A stretch of 64,000 nucleotides of DNA from Pseudopedobacter sp037968815 (GCA_037968815.1 JBBKWF010000004.1:124001-188000); one strand, 5' to 3'. Positions 1 through 7,931 are shown, counted from the stretch's first letter. The notes: generated from the letters alone by a model not told the origin. Numbers and translations are program-made.

Positions 1-987
1 TTTTAAAATTAAATCTAGTAAGGTTGGAACTGTTGCTACAGATGAATTTCCGAGTGTTGCAATGGTCATTGGCATTACATCAGCCGGAGGCGTATCAATA
101 TCATAAAGTTTAAAGAAACGTTTTAATATAGCTTCGTCCATTTTGCCATTTGCTTGATGAACCAATACTTTTTTAACTTCACTTGGCGAAACTCCAGCTT
201 TTTCTAAAGTAGCTTTCATAACCAAAGGAACGTGTGTTAAGGCGTACTCGTAAACTTTACGACCATCCATTTTTAAATATAAATCGTCTTTAGTATCGTG
301 ATCTAATTTGCTAGAGCCTTCCATTCTTAAAAACCAAGCTTGGTCAACGGTGTGGCTTTGCGCTTTATGACTTAAAACACCTGCATTATCAGCTTCGTCT
401 GTTGATGCAGCTAAAATAGTTGCACCAGCACCATCAGCATAAATCATACTGTCCTTATCATGCGGATCTATAATTCTTGATAAAGTTTCGGAGCCAATAA
501 TCATTACATTTTTAGCATCGCCAGACTTGATAAAATAATCTGCCTGTATCATCCCTTGTAGCCAACCTGGGCAACCAAAAGGTAAATCATAAGCAACGCA
601 ATCTGGGTTGGTAATGCCTAATTTGTGTTTTACACGACTAGCTAAAGTGGGTACAATATCCGTACGGTTTGTGCCTGCTTTAATATCACCGAAGTTATGG
701 GCAACAATTATGTAGTCTAGTTCTTCACCATTTACACCAGAACTTTCTAATGCATCTTTTGCAGCAAAATAGGCTAAATCAGATGCAGTATGTTCAGCAT
801 CTGCGTATCTTCTTTCTTCAATATCAGTAATTAGCTTAAACTTATTAATGGCATCAGCATTTTTACGAAGTTGCGGAGAACCATCTTTTTCTATGAAAGT
901 GTGCGATAAGAAATCTTCATTTTTTACCACGTTAGCCGGGATAAACCTGCCAGTGCCAACTATTATTGATTTTATATTATTGCTCAT
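1..987 (-). CDS. Beta-ketoacyl-ACP synthase III family protein (3' end cut by window)
   Basis: Starts at ATG 987-985 and runs leftward out of the window; 329 codons are visible without the stop. It is a thiolase-fold KAS III (FabH-like) enzyme: the active-site Cys is at residue 139 (FGCPGW context), His at 277 (HQANGK) and Asn at 314 (LGNSS), the complete Cys-His-Asn triad. FabH-type enzymes condense an acyl-CoA primer with malonyl-ACP. The spacing is longer than in E. coli FabH (112/244/274), so it may be a specialised member, for example in aryl-lipid or polyketide-like synthesis, rather than the housekeeping fabH. The substrate cannot be told from sequence. The neighbour on the right is divergent. 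Confidence 0.88.
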   Translation of the reverse strand, partial: MSNNIKSIIVGTGRFIPANVVKNEDFLSHTFIEKDGSPQLRKNADAINKFKLITDIEERRYADAEHTASDLAYFAAKDALESSGVNGEELDYIIVAHNFGDIKAGTNRTDIVPTLASRVKHKLGITNPDCVAYDLPFGCPGWLQGMIQADYFIKSGDAKNVMIIGSETLSRIIDPHDKDSMIYADGAGATILAASTDEADNAGVLSHKAQSHTVDQAWFLRMEGSSKLDHDTKDDLYLKMDGRKVYEYALTHVPLVMKATLEKAGVSPSEVKKVLVHQANGKMDEAILKRFFKLYDIDTPPADVMPMTIATLGNSSVATVPTLLDLILK

Positions 988-1212
988 TAGTCAAAATTTA
1001 AACTAAATACTCTTTTGGTATATAGTATAAAGTTAGGGAATAAAATTGAAAAATTTTATATCTGTTGTTTTGGGGAGCTTCTTAATTATTGATGACTAAT
1101 AAAATTACACAATGATTATTATTGTTATTTGAGTTTAGCGGTTTATTTTGAAGGATAAAAAATATGCTGATGATTTAGAAATGCTTTATATTAGATAAAC
1201 TATTTGAATATA

Positions 1213-1258
1213 AAAACCCCCACAAGCCAACCATTTTGTGATGTAAAACGGGGGTTTT
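1213..1258. terminator. Hairpin with C5/G5 stem
   Basis: AAAACCCCC (1213-1221) pairs with GGGGGTTTT (1250-1258) across a 28-base loop. It lies between the divergent KAS III gene and the cassette-like array, just before the first GTTAGGC core-like site (1276-1282). It could end transcription entering from either side or be part of a recombination-site structure. The rest of 988-1310 shows nothing coding. Confidence 0.5.
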
Positions 1259-1310
1259 ATTGCACATATATATAAGTTAGGCCCAATTCTAAAAAACCGA
1301 CACAATTAAT

Positions 1311-1763
1311 ATGAAAGAACCATTAATAGACAGAATTGAAAGTAAAAAGGTTGAAAAATCGAGAAAATTATTTCTTGCTTTAGGGATAGTTGCAATTGCT
1401 CTATTGCTAATAAAATTGCTTACAATGACTGATATTCAAAAAACAAGTATTGGTTATTGGACTGACCTAATTTTAATATCTGGCGTACCTATTTATTATC
1501 TGTTTATAAGTAAGACAAAGTTAAAAGATAGAACAGGTCAGTTTATAGAATGGCAATCAGATAAAGTTTTATATAAACTAAAAGAGAATATAGAGCCAGT
1601 TGAAATTGAATTGAAATTAATTAAGTCAATAGACATTAAGTTAGATTTGATTGAAATAAAGGTAGATGAGAAAAGCTATAACCTAGATATAAGTGACTTT
1701 GATAAATATGAAGTCCGAAAACGCATTAAAGAAAACTTTCTTAAGATAAAGAACTGTGCCTAA
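1311..1763 (+). CDS. Hypothetical membrane protein, first cassette-like gene
   Basis: A 150-residue protein that I do not recognise. It has a charged N-terminus, two hydrophobic segments (about residues 20-40 and 47-66), then a ~80-residue soluble tail rich in Lys, Glu and Ile, so probably a two-helix inner-membrane protein with a cytoplasmic domain. ATG 1311 follows an AT-rich leader 29 bases after a GTTAGGC core-like site. Its TAA stop lies inside the GCCTAAC box that opens the first attC-like repeat, an arrangement typical of integron gene cassettes. Function unknown. Confidence 0.7.
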   Translation: MKEPLIDRIESKKVEKSRKLFLALGIVAIALLLIKLLTMTDIQKTSIGYWTDLILISGVPIYYLFISKTKLKDRTGQFIEWQSDKVLYKLKENIEPVEIELKLIKSIDIKLDLIEIKVDEKSYNLDISDFDKYEVRKRIKENFLKIKNCA

Positions 1764-1889
1764 CCACAGGTTTAAAAAATTGCGGGCGAAGTGCTTACAC
1801 TTCTTTCATCACTTTTTACTAAATTTAGTGCTGGCAGACAAGTTCTTGCAAGTAAAACCGCAACTCTTTAAACCTGCCAACCGTTAGCT
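1758..1889 (+). repeat. attC-like repeat copy 1
   Basis: It opens with GCCTAAC (1758-1764, fits RYYYAAC) and closes with GTTAGCT (1883-1889, near GTTRRRY). Inside, CAGGTTTAAA (1767-1776) pairs perfectly with TTTAAACCTG (1867-1876), and after a 3-by-3 internal loop TTGCGG (1780-1785) pairs with CCGCAA (1858-1863). The central part carries GGCAGACAAGTT (1833-1844), which recurs in copy 2. The ~130-base size and nested imperfect palindrome resemble integron attC sites. No integrase is in the window, so the assignment is inference. Confidence 0.6.
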
Positions 1890-1920
1890 GTTATTTTACC
1901 GAACGAAATCTTAGAAAAAA

Positions 1921-2301
1921 ATGTCAAACAAAAATGAAGATTGGTACATAGTCGAAATTATTGAAAAGTGTGAACCAGTCGACAGAAATGAAGAACAAGA
2001 TTTACGCAGAGTTATAACTTGGGGGAATCACCATCTTATAAAAGCTAACTCACCAGAAGTTGCTTTTGACAAAGCGACTAAACTAGGAAAAGAAACCGAA
2101 TATAAATTTATTAATGCTGACAAAGTAGAAATGGAATGGGTCTTCGTTGGAATAGGCGACTTAGTAAAAGTTCATGAAGAAATTAAAGACGGAGCTGAAT
2201 TAATGTGGACTGACTATGGCTTCATAAGTAATAGACGAACTATGAGAATGCCTTACAAAAAGGAAGAGCTAATGGAATTATTGAAACCCAAAAGCAAATA
2301 A
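1921..2301 (+). CDS. Small soluble protein, DUF4288-like, second cassette-like gene
   Basis: A 126-residue soluble protein beginning MSNKNEDWYIVEIIEKCE. The WY near the N-terminus, a middle segment reading HLIKANSPEVAFDKATKLGKE and a later EWVFVGIGDL recall the DUF4288 family of small bacterial proteins of unknown role; this is a resemblance by eye, not a searched match. No signal peptide or membrane segment. It sits between attC-like repeats 1 and 2, with its leader carrying the ACCGAACGAAA motif also seen before the other cassette-like genes. Confidence 0.75.
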   Translation: MSNKNEDWYIVEIIEKCEPVDRNEEQDLRRVITWGNHHLIKANSPEVAFDKATKLGKETEYKFINADKVEMEWVFVGIGDLVKVHEEIKDGAELMWTDYGFISNRRTMRMPYKKEELMELLKPKSK

Positions 2302-2307
2302 AAAACA

Positions 2308-2443
2308 ACCGCTAACCACAAATTTGTATTATAATGGCTGAACTGCTTTACGTTATTTCATCGCAATTAACTAAGTTTATACGGGCAGACAAGTTTGTGC
2401 TTTCCATGCCATTTATGCGCAAATTCGCCAAACGTTATAGGGC
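2308..2443 (+). repeat. attC-like repeat copy 2
   Basis: It begins ACCGCTAACC just after the DUF4288-like gene and ends at ACGTTATAGGGC. AATTTG near the left end pairs with CAAATT near the right. It shares GGCAGACAAGTT (2384-2395) with copy 1, and AATGGCTGA plus a nearby ACGTTA..TTCAT stretch with copy 3, so the three are diverged members of one family. The closing core box is degenerate. An open frame through it (2334-2567) is treated as spurious. Confidence 0.5.
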
Positions 2444-2739
2444 ATTATTAGCGAAAAGCATATATTGGTTTATAAAAATAATTACCGACCGAACTAAACA
2501 ATTTTATTTAAGTTTTAAGCCGACGAAAATGCTAGACAGCTTTTTTGATTGGTCAAAATCAGTCTAAAGAAATTAATCCGAATTGAATGAAAGCAATATT
2601 TGACTTTAAGAACGGACAAATACAAAATGGTCAAACGAAACCATAAATTGTTGTCCTAAGTGACGTTACAAAACTTGAATATTGCAAGAATAAACAGATA
2701 AGACCTCTTAATAATGTGAAACCAAAAGAACCGATAGAA
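2444..2739 (+). other. Cassette region without a recognisable gene
   Basis: About 300 bases between repeat 2 and the next membrane-protein gene. It starts with the leader-like ACCGACCGAAC (2484-2494) found ahead of the other cassette-like genes. Only a 19-codon open frame from 2587 is visible, and I see no convincing coding sequence. It may be the remains of a decayed cassette fused to the leader of the following gene. Confidence 0.35.
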
Positions 2740-3120
2740 ATGAAAAAAGTAATTTTTAAACTACCAGAATATTATTTAATGATTTTGGCAATTTTAGCAG
2801 GGTATTCGCCACCATTCAATGTAAACCCAATTTTTATAGGAGTTTTGTCACTTCTAATTTTACAGATTATTGTAAAAAATAAAATCTTTGGAGCTGTATT
2901 AGGAATTCTTTTCTTTTTAACCAATCTATTCTTTCTTGGTGCTTTACTTTCCGAATTTTATGGGTTTACAGAGTTTAATTCTGGGGCGAAACAACTTATA
3001 TTTGTCGGTTTATTCATCTGGGCTGTAAATTTATTAATGTCTATAATAATGATTTACAAGTATTCACTTAATAACTTTGATAATAGCTTACAAGTGAGAT
3101 TAGAGAAACAAAATATCTAG
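2740..3120 (+). CDS. Small four-helix membrane protein, third cassette-like gene
   Basis: 126 residues from ATG 2740; a GTG at 2716 would add eight polar residues. Four hydrophobic segments cover most of the protein (about residues 8-24, 31-46, 50-71 and 85-108), followed by a short polar tail. I recognise no family. The TAG stop is followed about 50 bases later by the third attC-like repeat. Probably an inner-membrane protein of unknown function carried as accessory cargo. Confidence 0.6.
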   Translation: MKKVIFKLPEYYLMILAILAGYSPPFNVNPIFIGVLSLLILQIIVKNKIFGAVLGILFFLTNLFFLGALLSEFYGFTEFNSGAKQLIFVGLFIWAVNLLMSIIMIYKYSLNNFDNSLQVRLEKQNI

Positions 3121-3169
3121 ACCTTTAGGAAATTAATCATAAAGCGTAATTGTAGTAAGAAAAATATAC

Positions 3170-3309
3170 ATAACGTCTGCTAAAAGAAAATTTGCACAAA
3201 AATGGCTGACAGTGTTTCACGTTAATTCATTAGTTATTTACATAGTTTAGTGCGGTGCAATAATGGTTCTGCATTAATATCACAATTTTTGAAACCGGCT
3301 AATCGTTAT
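3170..3309 (+). repeat. attC-like repeat copy 3
   Basis: The outer ends ATAACG (3170-3175) and CGTTAT (3304-3309) are exact inverse complements. Inside are AATGGCTGA and an ACGTTA..TTCAT stretch shared with copy 2, and AAATT-type segments that can pair with bulges. It is the most diverged copy and follows the small membrane-protein gene at the same relative position as the other copies. Confidence 0.45.
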
Positions 3310-3383
3310 TTGTAAATTGCTAGAGTCATTGATACAAATGAGTAAAAATTTATCAATTAGCGTTACAAATTAGAAGATTAATT

Positions 3384-3812
3384 ATGTTTCAAAAACTTGT
3401 TCAAACCAGCGACTCTAAAACCATAATTCTTATTCGCTTAATGGTAGGATTGGTGTTCCTTTCCGAAGGCATTCAGAAATTCTTATTTCCAGCCATTCGT
3501 GGCGCTGGAAGGTTCGATAAAATAGGACTTCCATCACCAGAGTTTCTTGGCTCATTTGTCGGTGCATTCGAGATTGTTTGCGGAATATTCATCTTAATTG
3601 GGTTACTCACTCGGTTGGCAGGTATTCCTACACTTATAATTATGCTTGTTGCTTTAGCAACTACCAAAACCGAAGTTTTTGCCAATAACGGTTTTTGGGC
3701 AATGATGCATGGAAGCAGAACTGATTGGGCAATGCTTTTGGGAAGCCTGTTTTTGATGATCCAAGGTGGTGGAGAGTGGTCGATTGACAAAAAACTTTCT
3801 AAGAATGACTAA
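3384..3812 (+). CDS. DoxX family membrane protein
   Basis: 142 residues with about four hydrophobic segments. The first carries the DoxX hallmark (LIRLMVGLVFLSEGIQKFLFP), followed by GSFVGAFEIVCGIFILIGLLTRLA, typical of the family. DoxX-like proteins are small inner-membrane proteins, in some bacteria tied to sulfur metabolism or oxidative-stress complexes; the role here is unknown. Its TAA stop overlaps the ATG of the chromate transporter by 8 bases, so the two are probably translationally coupled. Starts at ATG 3384, 75 bases beyond the third repeat. Confidence 0.88.
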   Translation: MFQKLVQTSDSKTIILIRLMVGLVFLSEGIQKFLFPAIRGAGRFDKIGLPSPEFLGSFVGAFEIVCGIFILIGLLTRLAGIPTLIIMLVALATTKTEVFANNGFWAMMHGSRTDWAMLLGSLFLMIQGGGEWSIDKKLSKND

Positions 3813-4914
3813 AAACGTAAAAGAAGTCGCAAAACTTTTTTTCAAATTAGGAAGCATTGCTTTTGGTGGTCCTGCCGCTCATATAGCAATGATGGAAGAT
3901 GAAGTAGTGAAGAAAAGAAAATGGATGACTCATCAACATTTTCTTGATTTAGTAGGAGCAACCAATTTAATTCCAGGACCCAATTCCACCGAAATGACCA
4001 TGCACTGCGGACACGAAAGAGCAGGGTGGAAAGGTTTGATTGTTGCAGGAGCTTGTTTTGTTTTTCCTGCTGTACTTATTACAATGGTTTTTGCTTGGCT
4101 GTATGAACAATACGGCCAATTACCCAAAGTTGAACCTTTCATTTATGGTATAAAACCAGCAGTAATTGCCATTATTATTGCTGCAGTATATAGTTTGGGT
4201 AAAAAGGCATTAAAAAATATCGAACTAGGTGTATTAGGTGCATTGACTTTAACTGCCAGTTTACTTGGAGTAAATGAGATTTTAGCTTTGTTTACTTGTG
4301 GATTTTTGGGCTTGATGATCTATTTTGTTCGGAATTCAAAAGATACACTTTATAGTTTTACCCCACTCATTTTACTGCAAGTTGCGCTAACACCAAGTAG
4401 CGTAAAAATCCTTTGGACTTTTTTTAAAGTAGGCGCACTACTATATGGAAGTGGCTATGTGTTATTTGCCTTTTTAGATGCGGAATTAGTTACTACAGGT
4501 TTACTAAGCAGACAAGAGTTGATTGACGCTGTTGCAGTTGGGCAGTTTACACCAGGTCCTGTTTTATCTACCGCTACATTTATCGGGTGGCAATTAGGTG
4601 GTTTTTGGGGAGCAATTGCTGCAACGATCGGAATTTTTCTTCCTTCCTTTATTTTTGTGCTCATATTAAACCCATTTGTTCCTAAAATGCGGAAATCAAA
4701 ACTGTTTGCGGCCTTTTTAGATGCTGTAAATATTGCTGCAGTTGCAGTTATCGTAGCAGTTTGTATAGAAATGGGAAAAGAAACTTTAACTGATTGGCGG
4801 ACAATTCTTATTGCTGTAATAAGCCTGATAGGTGTTTTTGTATTTAAGAAAGTAAATAGTGCATTTATAGTAACTGGCGGAGCATTATTTGGGTACATAT
4901 TGACATTGATATAA
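3805..4914 (+). CDS. chrA: Chromate transporter, two-domain ChrA
   Basis: 369 residues, inner-membrane CHR-family transporter with both homologous halves. The N-half has FGGPAAHIAMMEDEVV and NLIPGPNSTEM; the C-half has FKVGALLYGSGYVLFAFLDAEL and GQFTPGPVLSTATFIGW. ChrA proteins export chromate, with sulfate as a likely competing ligand. ATG 3805 is preferred because it overlaps the DoxX stop (coupling) and yields the usual start just before the first CHR motif; the longer in-frame extension lies inside doxX. Substrate specificity is inferred from family. Confidence 0.9.
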   Translation: MTKNVKEVAKLFFKLGSIAFGGPAAHIAMMEDEVVKKRKWMTHQHFLDLVGATNLIPGPNSTEMTMHCGHERAGWKGLIVAGACFVFPAVLITMVFAWLYEQYGQLPKVEPFIYGIKPAVIAIIIAAVYSLGKKALKNIELGVLGALTLTASLLGVNEILALFTCGFLGLMIYFVRNSKDTLYSFTPLILLQVALTPSSVKILWTFFKVGALLYGSGYVLFAFLDAELVTTGLLSRQELIDAVAVGQFTPGPVLSTATFIGWQLGGFWGAIAATIGIFLPSFIFVLILNPFVPKMRKSKLFAAFLDAVNIAAVAVIVAVCIEMGKETLTDWRTILIAVISLIGVFVFKKVNSAFIVTGGALFGYILTLI

Positions 4915-4986
4915 TAACCAACGCTAAAAAAATGCCCGTCACAAACTTGAAAATTTATGTACTATGTTAATATAATAATGTGCTAA

Positions 4987-5550
4987 ATGACCATAGACCA
5001 AATTCTTGATAACATACACCCGCTACCTGATACTTCAAAATCGATAATTAAAGACTGTATTTCAGAAATCAGTTATCCTAAAGGACACATTTTGTTGAGA
5101 GCCGACAAAATTGAAAAAAGAATCTATTTTATTAAAAAAGGAATTGTTCGGGCTTATGCCAATTCTGCTGAAAATGAAATAACTTTTTGGTTCGGTAAAG
5201 AAGGAGATGCAGTTATTTCAATGAAAAGTTATGTTTCAAATCAGAAAGGTTACGAAGATATTGAGTTGTTAGAGGACTGCGAACTATACGAGCTAAAAAC
5301 TGAAAGCTTGCAGAAACTTTTTGAGAAAGACATATTTATCACAAATTGGGGACGAAGGTTTGCTGAACAAGAACTTATAAAGACCGAAGAACGACTTATC
5401 TCCCGACAATTTCGGACAGCCAAAGAACGCTACATAGAACTTTTAGAAAACAATTCTGATTTAATTAAACGTGTACAGTTAGGACACATCGCCTCTTACT
5501 TAGGTATAACTCAAGTGAGTTTAAGCAGGATAAGAGCGGAAGTAAAATAG
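4987..5550 (+). CDS. Crp/Fnr family transcription regulator
   Basis: 187 residues: an N-terminal cyclic-nucleotide-binding-fold domain (about 1-125; PKGHILLRADKIEKRIYFIKKGIVRAY) and a short C-terminal helix-turn-helix (LGHIASYLGITQVSLSRIRAE, about 164-184). No Cys cluster of the FNR oxygen-sensing type is seen, so the effector is unknown. This compact form is common in Bacteroidota and is often found beside the transporters it may control. It lies 72 bases after chrA and 70 before the SMR exporter on the same strand, so it may regulate this block. Confidence 0.88.
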   Translation: MTIDQILDNIHPLPDTSKSIIKDCISEISYPKGHILLRADKIEKRIYFIKKGIVRAYANSAENEITFWFGKEGDAVISMKSYVSNQKGYEDIELLEDCELYELKTESLQKLFEKDIFITNWGRRFAEQELIKTEERLISRQFRTAKERYIELLENNSDLIKRVQLGHIASYLGITQVSLSRIRAEVK

Positions 5551-5620
5551 GTGCTTATTTTTTATCATTTGTAAAATTTTCCTTCGATTCCATTATACAC
5601 CTTTGCATAAAATTAAATTT

Positions 5621-5947
5621 ATGAATTGGATTATTTTAGTTATTGCGGGTTTATTTGAGGTAGTATTTGCGTTTTGTTTAGGTAAAGCAAAAGTATCTAC
5701 TGGTAACGAAATATATTATTGGTATTTAGGCTTTGTTGTTACTTGTGGTATAAGTATGGGACTTTTAATCAAAGCAACACAAGCATTACCAATTGGAACT
5801 GCATATGCAGTATGGACAGGGATTGGAGCTGTTGGGACCGTTTTAATCGGAATTATTGTGTTTAAAGAACCTGCGACATTTTTAAGGTTACTTTTTATCA
5901 CTACCCTAGTAGGATCAATTGTTGGATTAAAATCAGTTTCACAATAA
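5621..5947 (+). CDS. sugE: SMR family transporter, SugE/Gdx-like guanidinium exporter
   Basis: 108 residues, four transmembrane helices. The opening MNWIILVIAGLFEVV places the essential Glu at residue 13, as in E. coli SugE (Gdx), and LPIGTAYAVWTGIGAVG matches the SugE signature. Gdx-type SMR proteins export guanidinium; some members transport quaternary ammonium compounds. ATG 5621 is chosen over an in-frame TTG at 5603 because it gives the canonical N-terminus. No guanidine riboswitch was recognised upstream. Confidence 0.88.
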   Translation: MNWIILVIAGLFEVVFAFCLGKAKVSTGNEIYYWYLGFVVTCGISMGLLIKATQALPIGTAYAVWTGIGAVGTVLIGIIVFKEPATFLRLLFITTLVGSIVGLKSVSQ

Positions 5948-6063
5948 AATAAATTGGAAAATGAATTGTGAAAAACCCGACCAATCAACTTGGGGCTGTA
6001 ACTATAAAGGAGTAAAAGGAACTCAGTAATGGATAGGAGAGTGTCATTCTCAATAAATTAAAA

Positions 6064-6101
6064 ACGAGGTACCGCTTATTTAAACATCAGCTGTACCTCG
6101 T
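6064..6101. terminator. Bidirectional hairpin between convergent genes
   Basis: ACGAGGTAC (6064-6072) and GTACCTCGT (6093-6101) form a 9-bp stem with a 20-base loop, flanked by A and T tracts. It lies between the SMR gene (plus) and the exported-protein gene (minus), so it can serve both. Confidence 0.65.
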
Positions 6102-6119
6102 AATATTTACTAATCGGAA

Positions 6120-6683
6120 TTATTCAATATTTCCAACAACTTCGTAAGCTCTTACACCGTTAACCTGTATTTTTTCGTAGAGTACGTCATTGTACTCATA
6201 AAGTGTAATTCCGTCAACAATTACTTTCTCTGTATTGCTAGGTAATTCATCGACTATGGTGCCGATTTCTGGCTTAATAACTTCATAATCATTTTGATAC
6301 TTCACAAAGTAAATACCGTTCTGAGTATAAAACTTTCTTCCGTTAAAAATCACTGTTTTAAAGCCCACAGGAAGTACGTTTATCCTTAAACCAACACTGG
6401 GAAACCCAGGAACATACCTGCCGCCGTTTAATCTATAGAATTTAGAATTATCGTAGTAAAAATTATTGCCGTTTTGTTTAATAACCACATAAGGTTTTGG
6501 TAGTGTTCTTACAGTTACTATTTTTTTGCGTGGGGTAGCATAAACAACATTGTTTCTTAAAACCGGGCGTGATTTCACCACACTAACTTTAGTGGTTTTA
6601 GTAACTCTTTTTTGCGCAAAGCCACTATTGGTACATGCTATTCCTAGAATAAAGGCAAATCCAAACTTTAAGTAATTTCTCAT
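6120..6683 (-). CDS. Exported protein, DUF6515-like
   Basis: 187 residues from ATG 6683. A signal peptide (about residues 1-23, ending SGFAQ) precedes a basic segment and then short repeating Tyr/Val-rich units with GYxxxYxNGxYY-like patterns (FYYDNSKFYRLNGGRYV, KFYTQNGIYFV, LYEYNDVLYEKI). This resembles the DUF6515 family of exported Bacteroidota proteins; function unknown. A longer in-frame start at 6719 would place 12 extra residues before the signal peptide and is not favoured. Confidence 0.72.
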   Translation of the reverse strand: MRNYLKFGFAFILGIACTNSGFAQKRVTKTTKVSVVKSRPVLRNNVVYATPRKKIVTVRTLPKPYVVIKQNGNNFYYDNSKFYRLNGGRYVPGFPSVGLRINVLPVGFKTVIFNGRKFYTQNGIYFVKYQNDYEVIKPEIGTIVDELPSNTEKVIVDGITLYEYNDVLYEKIQVNGVRAYEVVGNIE

Positions 6684-6719
6684 AATTTTTAAGTTTAATA
6701 TACCAGTGTGACCCATCAA

Positions 6720-7310
6720 CTTTTAAATCGTTTAAAAGGGATAGGGCTCTTTAACACATTTTAACTTTTGTTTTATCGACACTGCTAGCGTAGCTCATGT
6801 CAAATTATTAGGAAAAAAGGGCGCTCAAAAGTTGACTAAGTATTCTGAAAATTCATTTTAATTTTAAGGGAAAAACAAAGCTTTTTTTGGGGATGCTTAT
6901 GTTTTAGAATTTTCATTTATGTGGAGAAATCAACCCCGTTATTTGGAATAGGAATGTGGGTTTTAGACTTTGAAATTAGAGATTTTGATAGCTTGTGTTT
7001 TGCTGTTTTATAAGTTATTATCACTGCAAAAGTTTAAGAAAAATATGAATATCCCAGCGGATGCTCCTAAACAAACAAAGTCGCTTTACTAGTAAAGCGA
7101 CTTTGTAATTAACAATTAAAACCTATAAAACCCTAAAAGTAACTTGATGAAATACTTCTAGGTGTGATTAACCTTGTGACCAATTTAAGAATATTATAAG
7201 GTTAAAAACAAATTTTAGATGAAAAAACTTGATAAAAATGTTATTAGTTGAAACTAGTAACTAATTAAGACAAGTTTTTTATCATTATAATAAATTATTT
7301 AGTTTATTAG
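6720..7310. other. Long gene-free stretch with one perfect palindrome
   Basis: About 590 AT-rich bases with no convincing coding frame on either strand. The only structured element is the palindrome at 7075-7106. It lies upstream of the exported-protein gene and downstream of the AhpD-like gene, both on the minus strand. Confidence 0.5.
7075..7106. terminator. Perfect 32-base palindrome, probable hairpin
   Basis: The two 16-base halves (7075-7090 and 7091-7106) are exact inverse complements, centred on TAC|TAG-like CTAG. On the minus strand it is followed by a T-rich run, about 205 bases after the AhpD-like stop, so it may be a distal terminator. A folded RNA would need to open a few central pairs to form a loop. 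Confidence 0.5.
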
Positions 7311-7889
7311 TTAATATATTATTTTTCCGGTAGCCGTTACAATTGATGCAATTCTTATAGCGTCAAAAATACGTTCTTCTTTGCTTCCTAATTTAATTAG
7401 AGAATCTTCGTGGGCATTTACACACATTTCGCAACCATTAACCGCCGAAACAGCTAAGCTTAATAACTCAAAAAATTCTTTTGAAGTAACCGGCTTCATC
7501 ATTAATTGCATTCTGATACGAGCAGGAATTTGCGTATATTTTTCTTTATTAGTGAAATGGCGGAATCTGTAAAATACGTTGTTTGATGCCAATAAAGAAG
7601 CACATGAAACAGCTTCTGCAATTTCATCTTCTGTTGCTTCAAATTTTAAAGCATAGTTTTTGTAAAATTCAATTAAGGTAGCATTTTGGTTGTTTGCCGC
7701 GATGCTTAAACCTAGTAAAGCACATTCTTTTTCTGATAAGAACTCTGATGTAAGTGTGCTGTTGAAGTTTAGCTTTAAATCACGTAAGTATTTAAAATCA
7801 GTTGCGTTTAAAATTTCAAGCGCTTTATTGTTGATGGTGCTTTCGCCAAATATATCTAATACTTCTTGTGTAGTCTCTGAAATAGTCAT
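7311..7889 (-). CDS. AhpD-like carboxymuconolactone decarboxylase family protein
   Basis: 192 residues from ATG 7889. The C-terminal half carries the alkylhydroperoxidase signature VNGCEMCVNAHED, with the CxxC pair and downstream His of AhpD-type disulfide reductases. In actinobacteria AhpD reduces AhpC; here the gene lies directly downstream of ahpC on the same strand and no AhpF is seen, so it may be the reductant of the peroxiredoxin (inference). A hairpin separates the two genes, so this one may be expressed at lower level by readthrough. Confidence 0.85.
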   Translation of the reverse strand: MTISETTQEVLDIFGESTINNKALEILNATDFKYLRDLKLNFNSTLTSEFLSEKECALLGLSIAANNQNATLIEFYKNYALKFEATEDEIAEAVSCASLLASNNVFYRFRHFTNKEKYTQIPARIRMQLMMKPVTSKEFFELLSLAVSAVNGCEMCVNAHEDSLIKLGSKEERIFDAIRIASIVTATGKIIY

Positions 7890-7931
7890 AATATTGATTA
7901 TCAAATAGTTATAAAATAATAAATTCACTAA

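Noticed and set aside
1213..1258. tRNA or attachment site near the array boundary
   Set aside because: The hairpin has no tRNA cloverleaf or CCA end; no tRNA gene was recognised anywhere in the window.
2334..2567. A 77-codon open frame over attC-like repeat 2
   Set aside because: More than half of it lies within the repeat, which is structural and shared with non-coding copies; composition is not protein-like and no family is recognised.
3473..3790. Minus-strand open frame across doxX
   Set aside because: Antisense of a clear DoxX gene; no independent features.
4915..4986. Fourth attC-like site after chrA
   Set aside because: CCAACGCTAAAA resembles the start of repeats 2 and 3, but no matching right arm or closing core box follows within the gap.
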